NCBI RefSeq assembly: GCF_000971985.1
Contig: NZ_LAQQ01000005.1
Location: forward strand, 434,001 to 498,000
Length of the DNA stretch: 64,000 nt
From: Paenibacillus dauci
Lineage (GTDB): Bacteria; Bacillota; Bacilli; Paenibacillales; Paenibacillaceae
Reading direction: 5' to 3'
Part shown: positions 18,192 through 28,700 of the stretch, one piece after another
How the letters are laid out: each line of letters opens with the position of its first letter
Numbering within the stretch: the first letter of the stretch is position 1
Notes under the pieces: generated by a model
Told to the model about the DNA's origin: nothing
What the model saw: the letters and a program-made list of their open reading frames with translations, nothing else
Databases searched by the model: none
Program-made: the position numbers and the translations under genes

Positions 18192-19151
18192 CTAGGCAGG
18201 CAAAAATACCTTTACAGGCACAATTTGTCCTGTCTGTTCATCTTCACGGAAAATTCCGATAAAAATCTGCTCCGGGCCATATAGCTTGAACAAGCTCATA
18301 TCATTCTGTTCAGGCAGGTTAGCTGGAGGAGTGCCAGATACCGAAGAATCTTCTACAGGATGAATATGACGCTTATCGATCTTTTTGCCCTGCAGTGTTG
18401 AACGGTATACTTCTTCATCAACTGTAAATGAAGGCAGCTCGGACATGGCCTGATCCGCGGGGATAAGATGCTGCTCCAATTCACCGTTCTGCACAAGCTC
18501 TTCGATCTGTTCAAAAGTCAAACACTGCTCCAGACGAATTCCTGCCGACTGTGTACGCACCAGCTGTACCATCGTGGAAGGAACATGCAGTGCACGCCCC
18601 ACGTCCACACAAAGTGTGCGGATATAGGTACCTTTGGAACACAGTACACGGAACGATACTTCCGGATGGATACCCGGCTTCCAGCCTGTCATTTCCAAAC
18701 TGTAAATGGTCACTTCACGTGCCTTGCGTTCAATCGTCTTTCCTTCACGCGCTAGCTCATACAGACGCTTGCCGTCCACTTTGACAGCAGAATACATAGG
18801 TGGCACTTGAGATATAGTCCCGATCATGCTCTGCAGCGCCTCGTGCACCTGTTGCTCTGTCAATTGTACTTCGTCCACCTGCTCGGTAATCTCACCTGTG
18901 AGATCCTCCGTATCGGTAGCAATACCAAAGCGCAGAGTCGCCTCATACTCTTTGGGCATTCCCTGCAAATATTCCACAATACGTGTAGAACGTCCCAGAC
19001 ATAGCGGCAGCACACCGGTAACAGCTGGATCAAGTGTACCGGTATGACCGATACGCTTCATACTCACCAGACGGCGGACTTTGGCAACTACATCATGGGA
19101 GGTAAATCCTGCCGGCTTGTGTACCGCCAGTACTCCGTCAAACTGATTCAT
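18192..19151 (-). CDS. truB: tRNA pseudouridine(55) synthase
   Basis: Makes pseudouridine 55 in the T loop of tRNAs. 319 residues. Motifs include LAVHKPAGFTSHD at the N-terminus, the catalytic Asp in GTLDPAVTGVL (about residue 41), and SKGTYIRTLC (about 178). The C-terminal part from about 230 is more divergent. Its ATG overlaps the nrnA stop by four bases, so translation is probably coupled. Confidence 0.96.
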   Translation of the reverse strand: MNQFDGVLAVHKPAGFTSHDVVAKVRRLVSMKRIGHTGTLDPAVTGVLPLCLGRSTRIVEYLQGMPKEYEATLRFGIATDTEDLTGEITEQVDEVQLTEQQVHEALQSMIGTISQVPPMYSAVKVDGKRLYELAREGKTIERKAREVTIYSLEMTGWKPGIHPEVSFRVLCSKGTYIRTLCVDVGRALHVPSTMVQLVRTQSAGIRLEQCLTFEQIEELVQNGELEQHLIPADQAMSELPSFTVDEEVYRSTLQGKKIDKRHIHPVEDSSVSGTPPANLPEQNDMSLFKLYGPEQIFIGIFREDEQTGQIVPVKVFLPA

Positions 19152-20125
19152 AAGGACTCCTTCACCCGCTGCACTACTTTTTCTATAACTTCATCCAGAC
19201 TGCCTTCAAGCCGGCATCCTGCTGCCTTGATATGTCCACCACCGTCAAAATGTTGGGCAATCGCGGCTACATCCACTTTGCCGGCAGAACGCATACTTGC
19301 TTTTACCGCATTATCGTTGATCACTTTGAAAAAGATACCGACTTCTACACCCTGTATGTTGCGCATGAAGTTAACGATTCCTTCCAGATCCTCGTTCTCT
19401 GCCCCTGACATAACCATATGCTCTGGCGTAACATGCACATAGGCAATTTTGCCGTCTGCAGTCAGTTCCAGGGTAGACAAAGCAAGTGCAAGTACTTTGA
19501 CCTGAGCCAATGTCACTTCTTCCAGCAGCGTCTCTGCCAGTTCTGGACCGTTCACTCCCAATTCCAGCAATCGGGAAGAAATCTCCATTACTTTGGGAGA
19601 AGTACTAGAATAGCGGAATCCGCCCGTATCTGTCAGCAGGCCTGTATAAATGGCCTCTGCTGCCGCAGTGGTCCATTCTACATCAAAGCAGTTAATCCAG
19701 TCATAAAGTACTTCAGCTGTAGCCGCAGCATCGGGCTTGATCACATTAACTGTGCCATATCCGTCATTGGTCGGATGATGATCTATGTTCAGAATAGCGG
19801 CGGATTCTGCCATCCATTCCTTTACCATGCCTACTCGCTTAAAGTCTGCACAGTCGACGCAGATTATGTTCTGATATTCACGTTGTCCGCCATCAGACAG
19901 CTGGTTGATAATCTGATCCGACAGTGTAAGATAGCTCATACGCTTCGGGATCGGACCTTCATTTACCAGTGTGAATTTTTTGCCCAGACAAGACAGAAGC
20001 CAGCCCACTGCTACAGTGGAACTGACTGCGTCTCCGTCCGGCTGAACATGCGAAACCACCAGAAAATCATCGTGCTTCTCAACGAATGCTTTCGCATCCA
20101 GAAGCGCTTGTTCATAGGTTTGCAT
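19148..20125 (-). CDS. nrnA: DHH/DHHA1 phosphoesterase, NrnA-like
   Basis: DHH-family enzyme; NrnA degrades nanoRNA and dephosphorylates pAp. 325 residues, with SHVQPDGDAVSS near residue 25, the DHH motif in NIDHHPTNDGYG near 110, and a C-terminal DHHA1 domain with GGGHIKAAG. It lies between rbfA and truB; in B. subtilis nrnA is elsewhere. Its substrate range here is inferred from the family. Confidence 0.92.
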   Translation of the reverse strand: MQTYEQALLDAKAFVEKHDDFLVVSHVQPDGDAVSSTVAVGWLLSCLGKKFTLVNEGPIPKRMSYLTLSDQIINQLSDGGQREYQNIICVDCADFKRVGMVKEWMAESAAILNIDHHPTNDGYGTVNVIKPDAAATAEVLYDWINCFDVEWTTAAAEAIYTGLLTDTGGFRYSSTSPKVMEISSRLLELGVNGPELAETLLEEVTLAQVKVLALALSTLELTADGKIAYVHVTPEHMVMSGAENEDLEGIVNFMRNIQGVEVGIFFKVINDNAVKASMRSAGKVDVAAIAQHFDGGGHIKAAGCRLEGSLDEVIEKVVQRVKESL

Positions 20126-20142
20126 TGCCGTCTCCTTTGAAG

Positions 20143-20505
20143 TTACTCTTTGGAAGAATCTTCATCACGGTGGATCTGATTAATTAGCTGGTCAATCCGG
20201 TTGCCATAGGCAATGGACTCATCAAACTTGAAAATCAGTTCCGGTGTATGACGCAACCGGATACGCTTGCCGATTTCGGAGCGCAGGAACCCGGATGCTT
20301 TTTCGATTCCTTTCAGAGAACCTTGTTTTTGTTCATCATCACCCAGTACGCTGAGGTATACCTCAGCCTGGGAGAGATCATTGGTAACATCTACACCTGT
20401 AACGGTCACAAAACCGATACGCGGATCTTTGAGTTCATTTTGGATCAGCAGGCTCAGCTCTTTTTTGATCTGCTCGCCTACACGTCCTGTTCTAATCTTA
20501 GCCAT
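20143..20505 (-). CDS. rbfA: 30S ribosome-binding factor A
   Basis: Assembly factor for the 30S subunit and 16S rRNA 5' end. 120 residues with the KH-like family pattern: [35 protein letters not shown], and [15 protein letters not shown]. It follows infB by 17 bases; the ylxP gene that separates them in B. subtilis is absent. Confidence 0.95.
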   Translation of the reverse strand: MAKIRTGRVGEQIKKELSLLIQNELKDPRIGFVTVTGVDVTNDLSQAEVYLSVLGDDEQKQGSLKGIEKASGFLRSEIGKRIRLRHTPELIFKFDESIAYGNRIDQLINQIHRDEDSSKE

Positions 20506-20522
20506 TTCTTTTCACCTCGCGA

Positions 20523-23087
20523 TTAGCGCTCTACAGCTTCCATGATAAAGGCTTCAATTACGTCGCCTTCTTTGAGATCATTGTAGCCGTCCAGCGTAAT
20601 ACCACATTCGTAACCTTGTGCCACTTCTTTGGCGTCATCTTTGTAACGTTTGAGGGAATCGATCTTGCCCTCGAAGATAACGATACCGTCGCGGATCAGG
20701 CGGGTTTCGGCAGATCGAGTGATTTTGCCGGAAGTAACCATACAACCTGCAATCGTACCAACTCTGCTGATTTTGAATGTGCTGCGGACTTCTGCATGTC
20801 CAATAACAACTTCTTTGTATTCCGGATCGAGCATACCTTTCATAGCCTGCTCAATTTCTTCAATAGCATTGTAGATAACGCGATGCAGACGGATATCTAC
20901 CTGTTCCTGATCAGCGGTTTGTTTCGCTTGTACATCAGGACGTACGTTAAAGCCGATAACGATCGCATTCGAAGCTGCGGCCAGGATAATATCGGATTCG
21001 TTAATTGCACCTACGCCGCGGTGGATAATCTTGACGCGAACGCCTTCCACCTCGATTTTTTCCAGAGAGCCTTTGAGAGCTTCCACGGAACCCTGTACGT
21101 CACCTTTGATGATGACATTCAGATCTTTGATTTCACCGTCTTTGATATGTTGGAACAGATCATCCAGCGTTACACGCGTATTCGCGCCCAGCTCGGATTG
21201 ACGATGTGTAATTGCACGCTTGTCGGCAATCGAACGTGCTTTGCGCTCGTCTTCGAATACCATAAATGGATCGCCCGCTTGCGGTACTTCTGTCAGACCG
21301 GTAATTTCTACGGGTGTAGAAGGACCAGCTTCTTTGAGGCGGCGTCCTTTATCATTTACCATCGCACGGATACGTCCGAAACAGTTACCTGCAACAAAAG
21401 CGTCTCCGACTTTGAGAGTACCATTCTGTACCAGAATACGAGCTACCGGACCGCGTCCTTTATCCAGCTCGGCTTCGATAACTGCACCACGGGCACGTTT
21501 GTCCGGGTTCGCTTTGTAGTCGTTCACTTCAGCGATCAGCAGAATCATTTCCAGCAGTTCTTCGAGACCTGTACGCTGCTTCGCAGACAAGTTAACGAAG
21601 ATGGTGTCTCCACCCCACTCTTCCGGTACGAGTTCATACTCGGTGAGCTCCTGTTTTACTTTATCCGGATTCGCACCCGGCTTATCGATTTTGTTGACAG
21701 CAACGATAATTGGCAGACCTGCCGCTTTGGCATGGTTGATTGCTTCTACCGTCTGTGGCATAACGCCGTCATCTGCTGCAACCACGATGATTGTAATGTC
21801 AGTTACCTGTGCACCACGAGCACGCATAGCAGTAAATGCTTCGTGACCAGGTGTATCCAGGAACGTAATTTTTTTCTTGTTAATTTCTACCTGGTATGCG
21901 CCGATATGTTGAGTAATACCACCTGCTTCGCCGCCTGTTACGTTCGTGGAACGAATAGCATCCAGCAATGTGGTTTTACCATGATCGACGTGACCCATGA
22001 TGGTTACGACCGGTGGACGTGCTTTCAGATCTGCTTCATCATCGACTTCTTCCACTGTCTCGAAGCGATCATCTTCCACTGCGATCTTCACTTCTACTTC
22101 TACGCCATAATCATCAGCAAGCAGCTGGATAGTATCCAGATCAAGCTCCTGGTTGATTGTAGCCATAACGCCGCTGCTAATCAGCTTTTTGATAACTTCG
22201 GAAGCATCTTTGTGCAGCAGTTTGGCTGTCTCGCCTACTGTCATCTCACCGCGAACGATGATTTTCTTAGGCGTGTTATCGATTTTCTCGCGTGGAGGCT
22301 GATTGTAGTTTTGGTTACGTCCGCCACGGCCTTTGCCCCCACGACCATTACGGTTACCACCGCCACCACGATTGTTATCGAAACGGCCACCACCGCCACC
22401 GCTACCACCACGGTTATTGTTGTTACGGTTACCGCCGCTGTTGCCGCCACGATTACCACCAGAGTTGGAAGCTGAACCTGTGCCACCGCTGTTACGGTTG
22501 CCGGAAGCATCACTGCTCTGTGCAGTTCTTACTTGACCGGAAGGCTGACGATTCTGGGAACTCGATTGAGGGCGGGAAGCTGCACTGCTAGGCTGACGAT
22601 TGCCACCCTGGCTATTGCTGTTACTGCGGTTACCCTGTTGACCCGTGGAGGATCCACCCTGGGAGCTGCGGTTGCCCTGTTGGCCGGATGAAGATCCGCC
22701 TTGTGCACTACGATTACCTTGTTGACTGGACGACGAGTTAGAGCGGTTACTGCTTGTACCGCTTTGGGACCTAGTATTCCCGTTGGTTGAGTTGTTCTGA
22801 TTTTTTATATCCATACCTACCTGCTTTTCCTGTCTATTTTTTTCGCGTGACGTCGAAGAAGCGTCCGCTATGGTTGACTGTCCATTGCCTTGTTGCTCTG
22901 CATTGGACTTGATATTTTTAAAAAAACCTTCGACTTTGGTAACAGCGTCATTTTCCATAACGCTCATATGATTGTTGACCGGTACATTCAGCTTTTTCAA
23001 GATCGTAATGATTTCTTTGCTGCTCATATTGAGAGATTTCGCATATTCATAAACTCTCAGTTTATCCTTCTGCTCCTGTGTGCTCAA
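20523..23087 (-). CDS. infB: translation initiation factor IF-2
   Basis: GTPase that recruits initiator tRNA to the ribosome. 854 residues. An N-terminal IF2_N helix bundle (about 1-60) is followed by a low-complexity linker at about 65-270 that is rich in S, G, N, Q and R and becomes an RGG/GN-rich stretch. A second IF2_N domain (about 275-330) and the G domain follow, with GHVDHGKTT near 367, DTPGHEAF near 412 and NKID near 466, then the beta-barrel and C-terminal domains. The start is TTG at 23087, nine bases after GGAGG; it overlaps ylxQ. Confidence 0.97.
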   Translation of the reverse strand: MSTQEQKDKLRVYEYAKSLNMSSKEIITILKKLNVPVNNHMSVMENDAVTKVEGFFKNIKSNAEQQGNGQSTIADASSTSREKNRQEKQVGMDIKNQNNSTNGNTRSQSGTSSNRSNSSSSQQGNRSAQGGSSSGQQGNRSSQGGSSTGQQGNRSNSNSQGGNRQPSSAASRPQSSSQNRQPSGQVRTAQSSDASGNRNSGGTGSASNSGGNRGGNSGGNRNNNNRGGSGGGGGRFDNNRGGGGNRNGRGGKGRGGRNQNYNQPPREKIDNTPKKIIVRGEMTVGETAKLLHKDASEVIKKLISSGVMATINQELDLDTIQLLADDYGVEVEVKIAVEDDRFETVEEVDDEADLKARPPVVTIMGHVDHGKTTLLDAIRSTNVTGGEAGGITQHIGAYQVEINKKKITFLDTPGHEAFTAMRARGAQVTDITIIVVAADDGVMPQTVEAINHAKAAGLPIIVAVNKIDKPGANPDKVKQELTEYELVPEEWGGDTIFVNLSAKQRTGLEELLEMILLIAEVNDYKANPDKRARGAVIEAELDKGRGPVARILVQNGTLKVGDAFVAGNCFGRIRAMVNDKGRRLKEAGPSTPVEITGLTEVPQAGDPFMVFEDERKARSIADKRAITHRQSELGANTRVTLDDLFQHIKDGEIKDLNVIIKGDVQGSVEALKGSLEKIEVEGVRVKIIHRGVGAINESDIILAAASNAIVIGFNVRPDVQAKQTADQEQVDIRLHRVIYNAIEEIEQAMKGMLDPEYKEVVIGHAEVRSTFKISRVGTIAGCMVTSGKITRSAETRLIRDGIVIFEGKIDSLKRYKDDAKEVAQGYECGITLDGYNDLKEGDVIEAFIMEAVER

Positions 23088-23403
23088 TATATTCCACCTC
23101 CGACGAATCCCCTATTCGTTTGCGGAGAAGCTTGGCGAACCCGTTGTCGGTTAATGCCAGCACGACACGGCCATCCTTTCCGATGCTTGTTCCCAACTGA
23201 TCACGATCATAGCCGATCAACAGCGGGATATGGTAACTACTGCACTTATCACGGAATTTCTTTTGCGTGTTGGCTGAGGCATCACCCGCCAGTACAACAA
23301 GTGAAGCGTCGCCGGAACGAATCGCTTTGAGAACGAGTTCGTCCCCGGATAATACTTTACCAGCCCGCATTGCAAGACCGAGTAGGGATAATTCGTTATT
23401 CAT
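23062..23403 (-). CDS. rplGA: L7Ae-family ribosomal protein, YlxQ-like
   Basis: K-turn RNA-binding protein of the L7Ae/L30e fold, 113 residues, probably ribosome-associated. Family features include [22 protein letters not shown] and VVLAGDAS. It overlaps rnpM (start) and infB (end), which fits the conserved nusA-ylxR-ylxQ-infB arrangement. Its role is inferred from the family. Confidence 0.92.
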   Translation of the reverse strand: MNNELSLLGLAMRAGKVLSGDELVLKAIRSGDASLVVLAGDASANTQKKFRDKCSSYHIPLLIGYDRDQLGTSIGKDGRVVLALTDNGFAKLLRKRIGDSSEVEYIEHTGAEG

Positions 23404-23704
23404 TAGCGTCTCTCTCCTGCACTGAACTAAAATTGCTTTCTACGCTGCTAAATTCGCTGGCAAGCCGTTCATATATTTCCGGACTTACCGGCACTTTGAG
23501 TGCGCGATCAAACGCACGACTCTTCTGTGCCAGCTGAAAGCAGGCCATATTGCCGCATACATACGCGCCACGACCTGATTTTTTACCGGTCAAATCAATC
23601 TCTACCGTTTCTTCCGGTGTACGAACAATGCGCACCAGTGTTTTCTTGGGCATCATTTGCTGGCAAGCCACACATTTGCGCAGCGGTATCTTTTTGGTTT
23701 TCAA
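23396..23704 (-). CDS. rnpM: YlxR-family protein, RNase P modulator
   Basis: Small basic protein of 102 residues; YlxR of B. subtilis has been described as a modulator of RNase P (RnpM). The family motifs RKCVACQQMMPK and GRGAYVC are present near residues 8 and 47. The start is TTG at 23704 after a GGGGGA sequence. It lies between nusA and ylxQ, as is standard. Confidence 0.92.
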   Translation of the reverse strand: MKTKKIPLRKCVACQQMMPKKTLVRIVRTPEETVEIDLTGKKSGRGAYVCGNMACFQLAQKSRAFDRALKVPVSPEIYERLASEFSSVESNFSSVQERDANE

Positions 23705-23821
23705 TTATACCATCCCCCTTCAAACTTATGAACTCTCCCGATTGCCATCGTGCACACACATCAGAACGGCCCTGGCAAACAGCGGCCTGTAAGAGTCCAA
23801 TTCTGCAAGTAATGGGAAAGG

Positions 23822-24919
23822 TTAGTCCACCGATACGGAATCCTGATGCATTTCTTCGCCCATTTCTCTCGGACGGCCGAATTCCTCTTCTGCCTGAGTC
23901 TCGCTCTTGATGTCGATTTTCCAGCCAGTCAGTTTGGCAGCAAGACGCGCATTCTGACCTTTGATACCGATCGCCAGGGACAGCTGGTAATCCGGCACAA
24001 TCACACGAGCCATTTTCTCTTCCTCGAACACTTGAACCTCGAGTACTTTGGAAGGACTGAGTGCATTGGCCACATATTCTTCCACGCTCTCCGAATAACG
24101 AACGATATCGATTTTCTCACCGCGCAGTTCACCGACGATAGTCTGTACACGTATTCCGCGAGGTCCTACGCATGAACCGACCGGATCAACTTCTGCATTG
24201 CGAGAGTAAACCGCAATTTTGGAACGGAAGCCGGCTTCACGAGCCACCGAGCGGATCTCTACTACGCCATCAAAAATTTCCGGCACTTCCAGCTCAAACA
24301 GACGCTTGAGCAGACCCGGATGTGTACGTGAAAGTATGATCTGAGGTCCTTTGGTTGTGTTTTCCACTTTGGTGATGTAGGCTTTGATGCGCTCGTTCAT
24401 GTTGAACTTCTCATTCGGCATCAATTCGGTTAAAGGCAGTACAGCTTCTACTTTACCCAGATCCACGTAGATGTTGCGTGCATCCTGACGCTGTACAATA
24501 CCGGTAACGATATCTTCTTCTTTATCAATAAAAGCGTTATAAATGAGCCCGCGTTCAGCTTCACGGATACGCTGTGTAACAACCTGTTTCGCCGTTTGCG
24601 CAGCAATACGCCCGAAATCACGTGGAGTGACTTCGATCTCGGCTACATCTTCCAGTTGGAAGTGCGGGTTAATCTCACGAGCGGAAGCAACCGAAATCTC
24701 TGTACGCTCATCCAGTACTTCTTCTACGACCATTTTACGGGCAAAGACTTTGATCGCCCCGGTGTTGCGGTTCATATCGACCCGCACGTTTTGCGCAGTG
24801 TTGAAATTGCGCTTGTAACTGGAAATAAGCGCTGCTTCGATCGCTTCGAATAGAATATCCTTGCTGATCCCCTTTTCGCGTTCCAGCTCATTCATTGCTT
24901 CAATAAAATCCATACTCAT
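23822..24919 (-). CDS. nusA: transcription termination/antitermination factor NusA
   Basis: RNA polymerase-binding factor controlling pausing, termination and antitermination. About 365 residues with the N-terminal polymerase-binding domain (MDFIEAMNELEREKGI), S1 domain (about 135-200), and two KH domains including PVGSCVGPRGIRVQTI and AIGIKGQNARLA. It lacks the C-terminal acidic repeats of E. coli NusA, as usual in Firmicutes. The ATG at 24919 sits about 11 bases after AAGGGGGA; the TTG at 24928 is too close to that site. Confidence 0.96.
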   Translation of the reverse strand: MSMDFIEAMNELEREKGISKDILFEAIEAALISSYKRNFNTAQNVRVDMNRNTGAIKVFARKMVVEEVLDERTEISVASAREINPHFQLEDVAEIEVTPRDFGRIAAQTAKQVVTQRIREAERGLIYNAFIDKEEDIVTGIVQRQDARNIYVDLGKVEAVLPLTELMPNEKFNMNERIKAYITKVENTTKGPQIILSRTHPGLLKRLFELEVPEIFDGVVEIRSVAREAGFRSKIAVYSRNAEVDPVGSCVGPRGIRVQTIVGELRGEKIDIVRYSESVEEYVANALSPSKVLEVQVFEEEKMARVIVPDYQLSLAIGIKGQNARLAAKLTGWKIDIKSETQAEEEFGRPREMGEEMHQDSVSVD

Positions 24920-24954
24920 GGCTTTCAAGATCCCCCTTTCAAAAAACTACCGTT

Positions 24955-25416
24955 TTAAAAAATGATTGCCAGTCTGGCGCTGGCTACTTTTTCATATGGA
25001 ATAGTGTAACGTTTCTTGCCCGCTTCAATGAGCATGTCATCATTATCGAATGAGAGCAACCGTCCTTCAAATTCCTTTGATCCATCTACTGGTTCATATG
25101 TTGTTACAAATACATCTTTTCCTACTGCTTTGAGAACATCCGACTCTTTTTTGAGAGGACGTTCAGCTCCCGGTGAGGAAACTTCCAGAAAGTAAGGATC
25201 TTTGATCGGATCATTGGCATCCAGCTTCTCACTCAAATACTCACTAACCCGGCCGCAATCATCGATATCGATGCCGCCTTCTTTGTCTACAAATACGCGC
25301 AGAAAAAAGTTCTTACCTTCTTTTACATATTCCACATCGACCAGCTCAAACCCATGTTCCTCCAAAAATGGCTGTACCATTTCCTCGACGGTCGTTTTAA
25401 TCTTTGGTGTACTCAA
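24955..25416 (-). CDS. rimP: ribosome maturation factor RimP
   Basis: Needed for 30S maturation. About 153 residues with the two-domain family pattern ([44 protein letters not shown]). The start is taken as TTG at 25416, ten bases after GGAGG; an upstream TTG at 25425 abuts that site and is unlikely. First gene of the rimP-nusA-rnpM-rplGA-infB-rbfA set. Confidence 0.94.
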   Translation of the reverse strand: MSTPKIKTTVEEMVQPFLEEHGFELVDVEYVKEGKNFFLRVFVDKEGGIDIDDCGRVSEYLSEKLDANDPIKDPYFLEVSSPGAERPLKKESDVLKAVGKDVFVTTYEPVDGSKEFEGRLLSFDNDDMLIEAGKKRYTIPYEKVASARLAIIF

Positions 25417-25493
25417 ACAATCCAACCCTCCATCGCCTTTAGAATCCTTTATTCAAATGAGCGCTGCCGAATGGCGTATAACTGCTGCATCTT

Positions 25494-25531
25494 AAAGAAA
25501 ATCGAACCAAATAAAAATCTTTCGGTTCGAT
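25494..25531 (-). terminator. hairpin with T tract between polC and rimP
   Basis: ATCGAACC (25501-25508) pairs with GGTTCGAT (25524-25531), then TTTTCTTT on the minus strand. It is the second hairpin after polC and lies about 85 bases upstream of rimP, so it is either a polC terminator or a rimP leader element. Confidence 0.6.
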
Positions 25532-25583
25532 CTTTTCCATAGGCTATACCGTATACCTGAATTCAACAACCTCATACCAAACA

Positions 25584-25611
25584 GTAAAGAGTGGGTTTCC
25601 CCACTCTTTAC
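25584..25611 (-). terminator. perfect 12-bp hairpin downstream of polC
   Basis: GTAAAGAGTGGG (25584-25595) pairs perfectly with CCCACTCTTTAC (25600-25611) through a GAAA loop on the minus strand. The following T tract is poor (TGTTTGG), so termination may rely on the next hairpin. Confidence 0.6.
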
Positions 25612-25709
25612 AGGACGGTTATTTCTTTCTTAGCTCCCTAAAATTATATCATAATCCTGCATTAGTGACAAGTGAAACGCCTTGACCACATTTGGCACCC
25701 TTACGTCTA

Positions 25710-28700
25710 CTAAAAAAGGGACAGCTGGTTGCTTTCAGGCAGACCACGGAAGCAGCCCATCTGAGTCATCAGCTCGACAATCGTCTTGGTTGCTTTGGAT
25801 TTCTGCTGGAAATCCTCAATCGACAGGAATTCGCCATGCTCACGGGATGCCGCAATATTACGTGCTGCGTTATCACCAATGCCCTGCACAGCAGAGAATG
25901 GTGGAAGCAGACTTTTGTCATCCACGATAAAGGAAGTCGCATCCGAACGATACAAGTCGATCGGTTTGAACGAGAATCCCCGTGCTGTCATTTCAAGTGC
26001 CATTTCCAGTGCCGGCAGCATGTTTTTTTCTTTTGGCGGTGCCTGGAAGCCCATTTGCTCAATCTCTTCAATCTTGCGATAGATGGCTTCGTATCCTTTA
26101 CAACAAAGATCAACATCAAAATCTTCTACACGTACCGTAAAGTAGGTCGCATAGTATTCAATCGGATAATACAGTTTGAAGTAAGCCGTACGCACTGCGG
26201 AGATAACATAGGCAGAGGCGTGGGCTTTCGGGAACATGTACTGGATTTTCAGACAAGAATCAATATACCACTGTGGTACTTTGCATTTCTTCATTTCATC
26301 GATCCATTCCGGGGACAGACCTTTACCTTTACGTACACTCTCCGTAATTTTGAAGGCCAGACCGGCATCCATGCCCGCTTTATAAATCAGGAAGAGCATA
26401 ATATCATCACGACAACCGATAACGGTCTTGATTGTACATGTATTATTCTTGATCAGTTCCTGTGCATTGCCGAGCCAGACACCCGTTCCGTGAGACAGAC
26501 CGGAAATCTGCAGCAAATCGGCAAAAGAAGATGGCTGTGATTCAACAAGCATCTGACGTACGAACTTGGTACCCATCTCCGGCACGCCATATGTCGCTAC
26601 CGGGCTGCGCAGCTGCTGCGGAGATACTCCCAGCGCTTCTGTAGAGTTGAACATGCTCATAACCTTGGGATCATTCATTGGGATCGTTGTCGGGTCTACC
26701 CCGGTCAGATCCTGCAGCATCCTCATCATCGTCGGATCATCATGTCCCAGAATATCCAGTTTGAGCAAATTCGCCTCAAACGCATGATAGTCAAAATGTG
26801 TTGTTTTCCACTCGGCATTTACATCATCTGCCGGGTATTGCACCGGTGTAACATCTTCTACATCAATATAGTCCGGTACAACAACAATACCGCCGGGATG
26901 CTGACCCGTACTGCGCTTAACGCCGGTACAGCCGGAAGCCAGTCGGTTCAACTCTGCTCCGCGCCACTTTTTCTGATGCAATTCTTCATACTTTTTGGCA
27001 AATCCGTAAGCTGTTTTCTCAGCGACCGTACCAATCGTTCCGGCGCGGAATACATTTTCTTCTCCAAATAGTACTTTCGTGTAATTATGCGCTTTGGGCT
27101 GATAATCACCGGAGAAGTTCAAGTCAATATCGGGAACCTTGTCCCCTTTAAAACCCAGAAATGTCTCGAACGGGATATCCTGTCCTTCTCCTTTGAGTTT
27201 GCCTCCACACTGTGGGCAATCTTTCTCGGGAAGGTCGAATCCACTCGGTACACTACCATCGAGGAACCACTCGCTATGCCGACATTCCGAATTGATGCAA
27301 ATATAGTGTGCAGGCAGTGGATTAACTTCAGAAATCCCGAGGAATGTAGCGACTACCGATGAACCTACCGATCCCCGTGAACCTACCAGATAACCATCCT
27401 GGTTGGACTTCTTAACCAGCTTCTCGGAAATCAGATAGTTGGCAGAGAATCCGTATTTGATAATCGGCTCCAGTTCCTTTTCCAGACGGGCAATTACGAC
27501 TTCCGGCAGATCTTCGCCGTATATCGATTTGGCTGTCTCATAGCAGGTATTACGTATTTCTTCATCTGCACCATCAAGCAGTGGTGTAAACAGCTTGTCA
27601 GGGAATAACGGGAAATCTTCGAAGCGCTCGGCCAACGCCTGAGTATTGGTTACGACCACTTCGTAAGCTTTGTCTTCACCAAGGAAAGTAAACTCTTCCA
27701 GCATCTCGCTGGTTGTACGCAAATGAGCATCTGGCTTGCGTTGATCCTTGAGCGGGCTAAAGCCGGTAATACCGTTAATGGTAATATCGCGGAACAGCTT
27801 CTGCCGTGGTTCCAGATAATGTACATTACCTGTAGCGACAACCGGTTTGTTCAGACGTTCACCCATTTCACATACTTTGGTCAGTGCCGTTTCAATCTCT
27901 TTTGGACTTCCTACCAGTCCTTTATCTACCAGATGCATATACATGGTCATCGGCTGAATTTCCAGTACATCGTAGAATTGCGCAACTTCTTCGGCTTCTT
28001 CTACTGTTTTGTTCAGTACAGCTTCGAAAAATTCGCCTTTTTCGCAGCCGGACATGACGAGTATGCCTTCCCGGTATTCGGTCAGTACAGACTTGGGAAT
28101 ACGCGGTACACGTTTGAAATATTCAGTATGCGACAGCGAAATCAGCTTGAACAGATTCTTTTTACCTTTTTCATTAAGAGCATAGATCGTACAGTGGAAC
28201 GGTCGCGCATTGGACAGATCCTGACCGACAAACTCATTCAGACGATCGAGGCGGGTCAGACGCCGTTCCTGTTCTGCATCTTTGAGGAGGCCAAACAGCA
28301 CACCGCCCAGGGCAATCGTATCATCTATCGCACGGTGATGACTTTCCAGAGAAACTTTATATTTATCCGCCAACGTATTCAGACGGTGGTTTTTCAATTT
28401 CGGATGAATCAATCTTGCGAGTTCCAGTGTATCAAGTACCGGGTTTTTCATTTCCGGCAGATCATGATTTTTGAGTGTAGCCTGAATAAAGCCAATATCG
28501 AATCGTGCGTTGTGCGCAACCAGAATATGATCTCCGGCAAAAGCAACAAAGTCGCGAATTACCTGATCAATCTCGGGAGCACCCCGAACCATCTCATCGG
28601 TAATATTGGTCAGCTGCTGGATATTGTAAGGAATACGTTCATGTGGATCTACAAATGTCGCATAACGATCCAGTTCCTTGCCATCCTGCATTTTAACTGC

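Noticed and set aside
20616-22475. Very long open frame (619 codons) antisense to infB
   Set aside because: It is a shadow of the GC-structured infB coding sequence, with no ribosome-binding site and a biased, meaningless composition; IF-2 is unambiguous on the other strand.
22300-22800. Repetitive GGT/AAC-like DNA considered as a repeat array
   Set aside because: The repetition comes from low-complexity G/N/S/R codons inside infB, and the frame is maintained.
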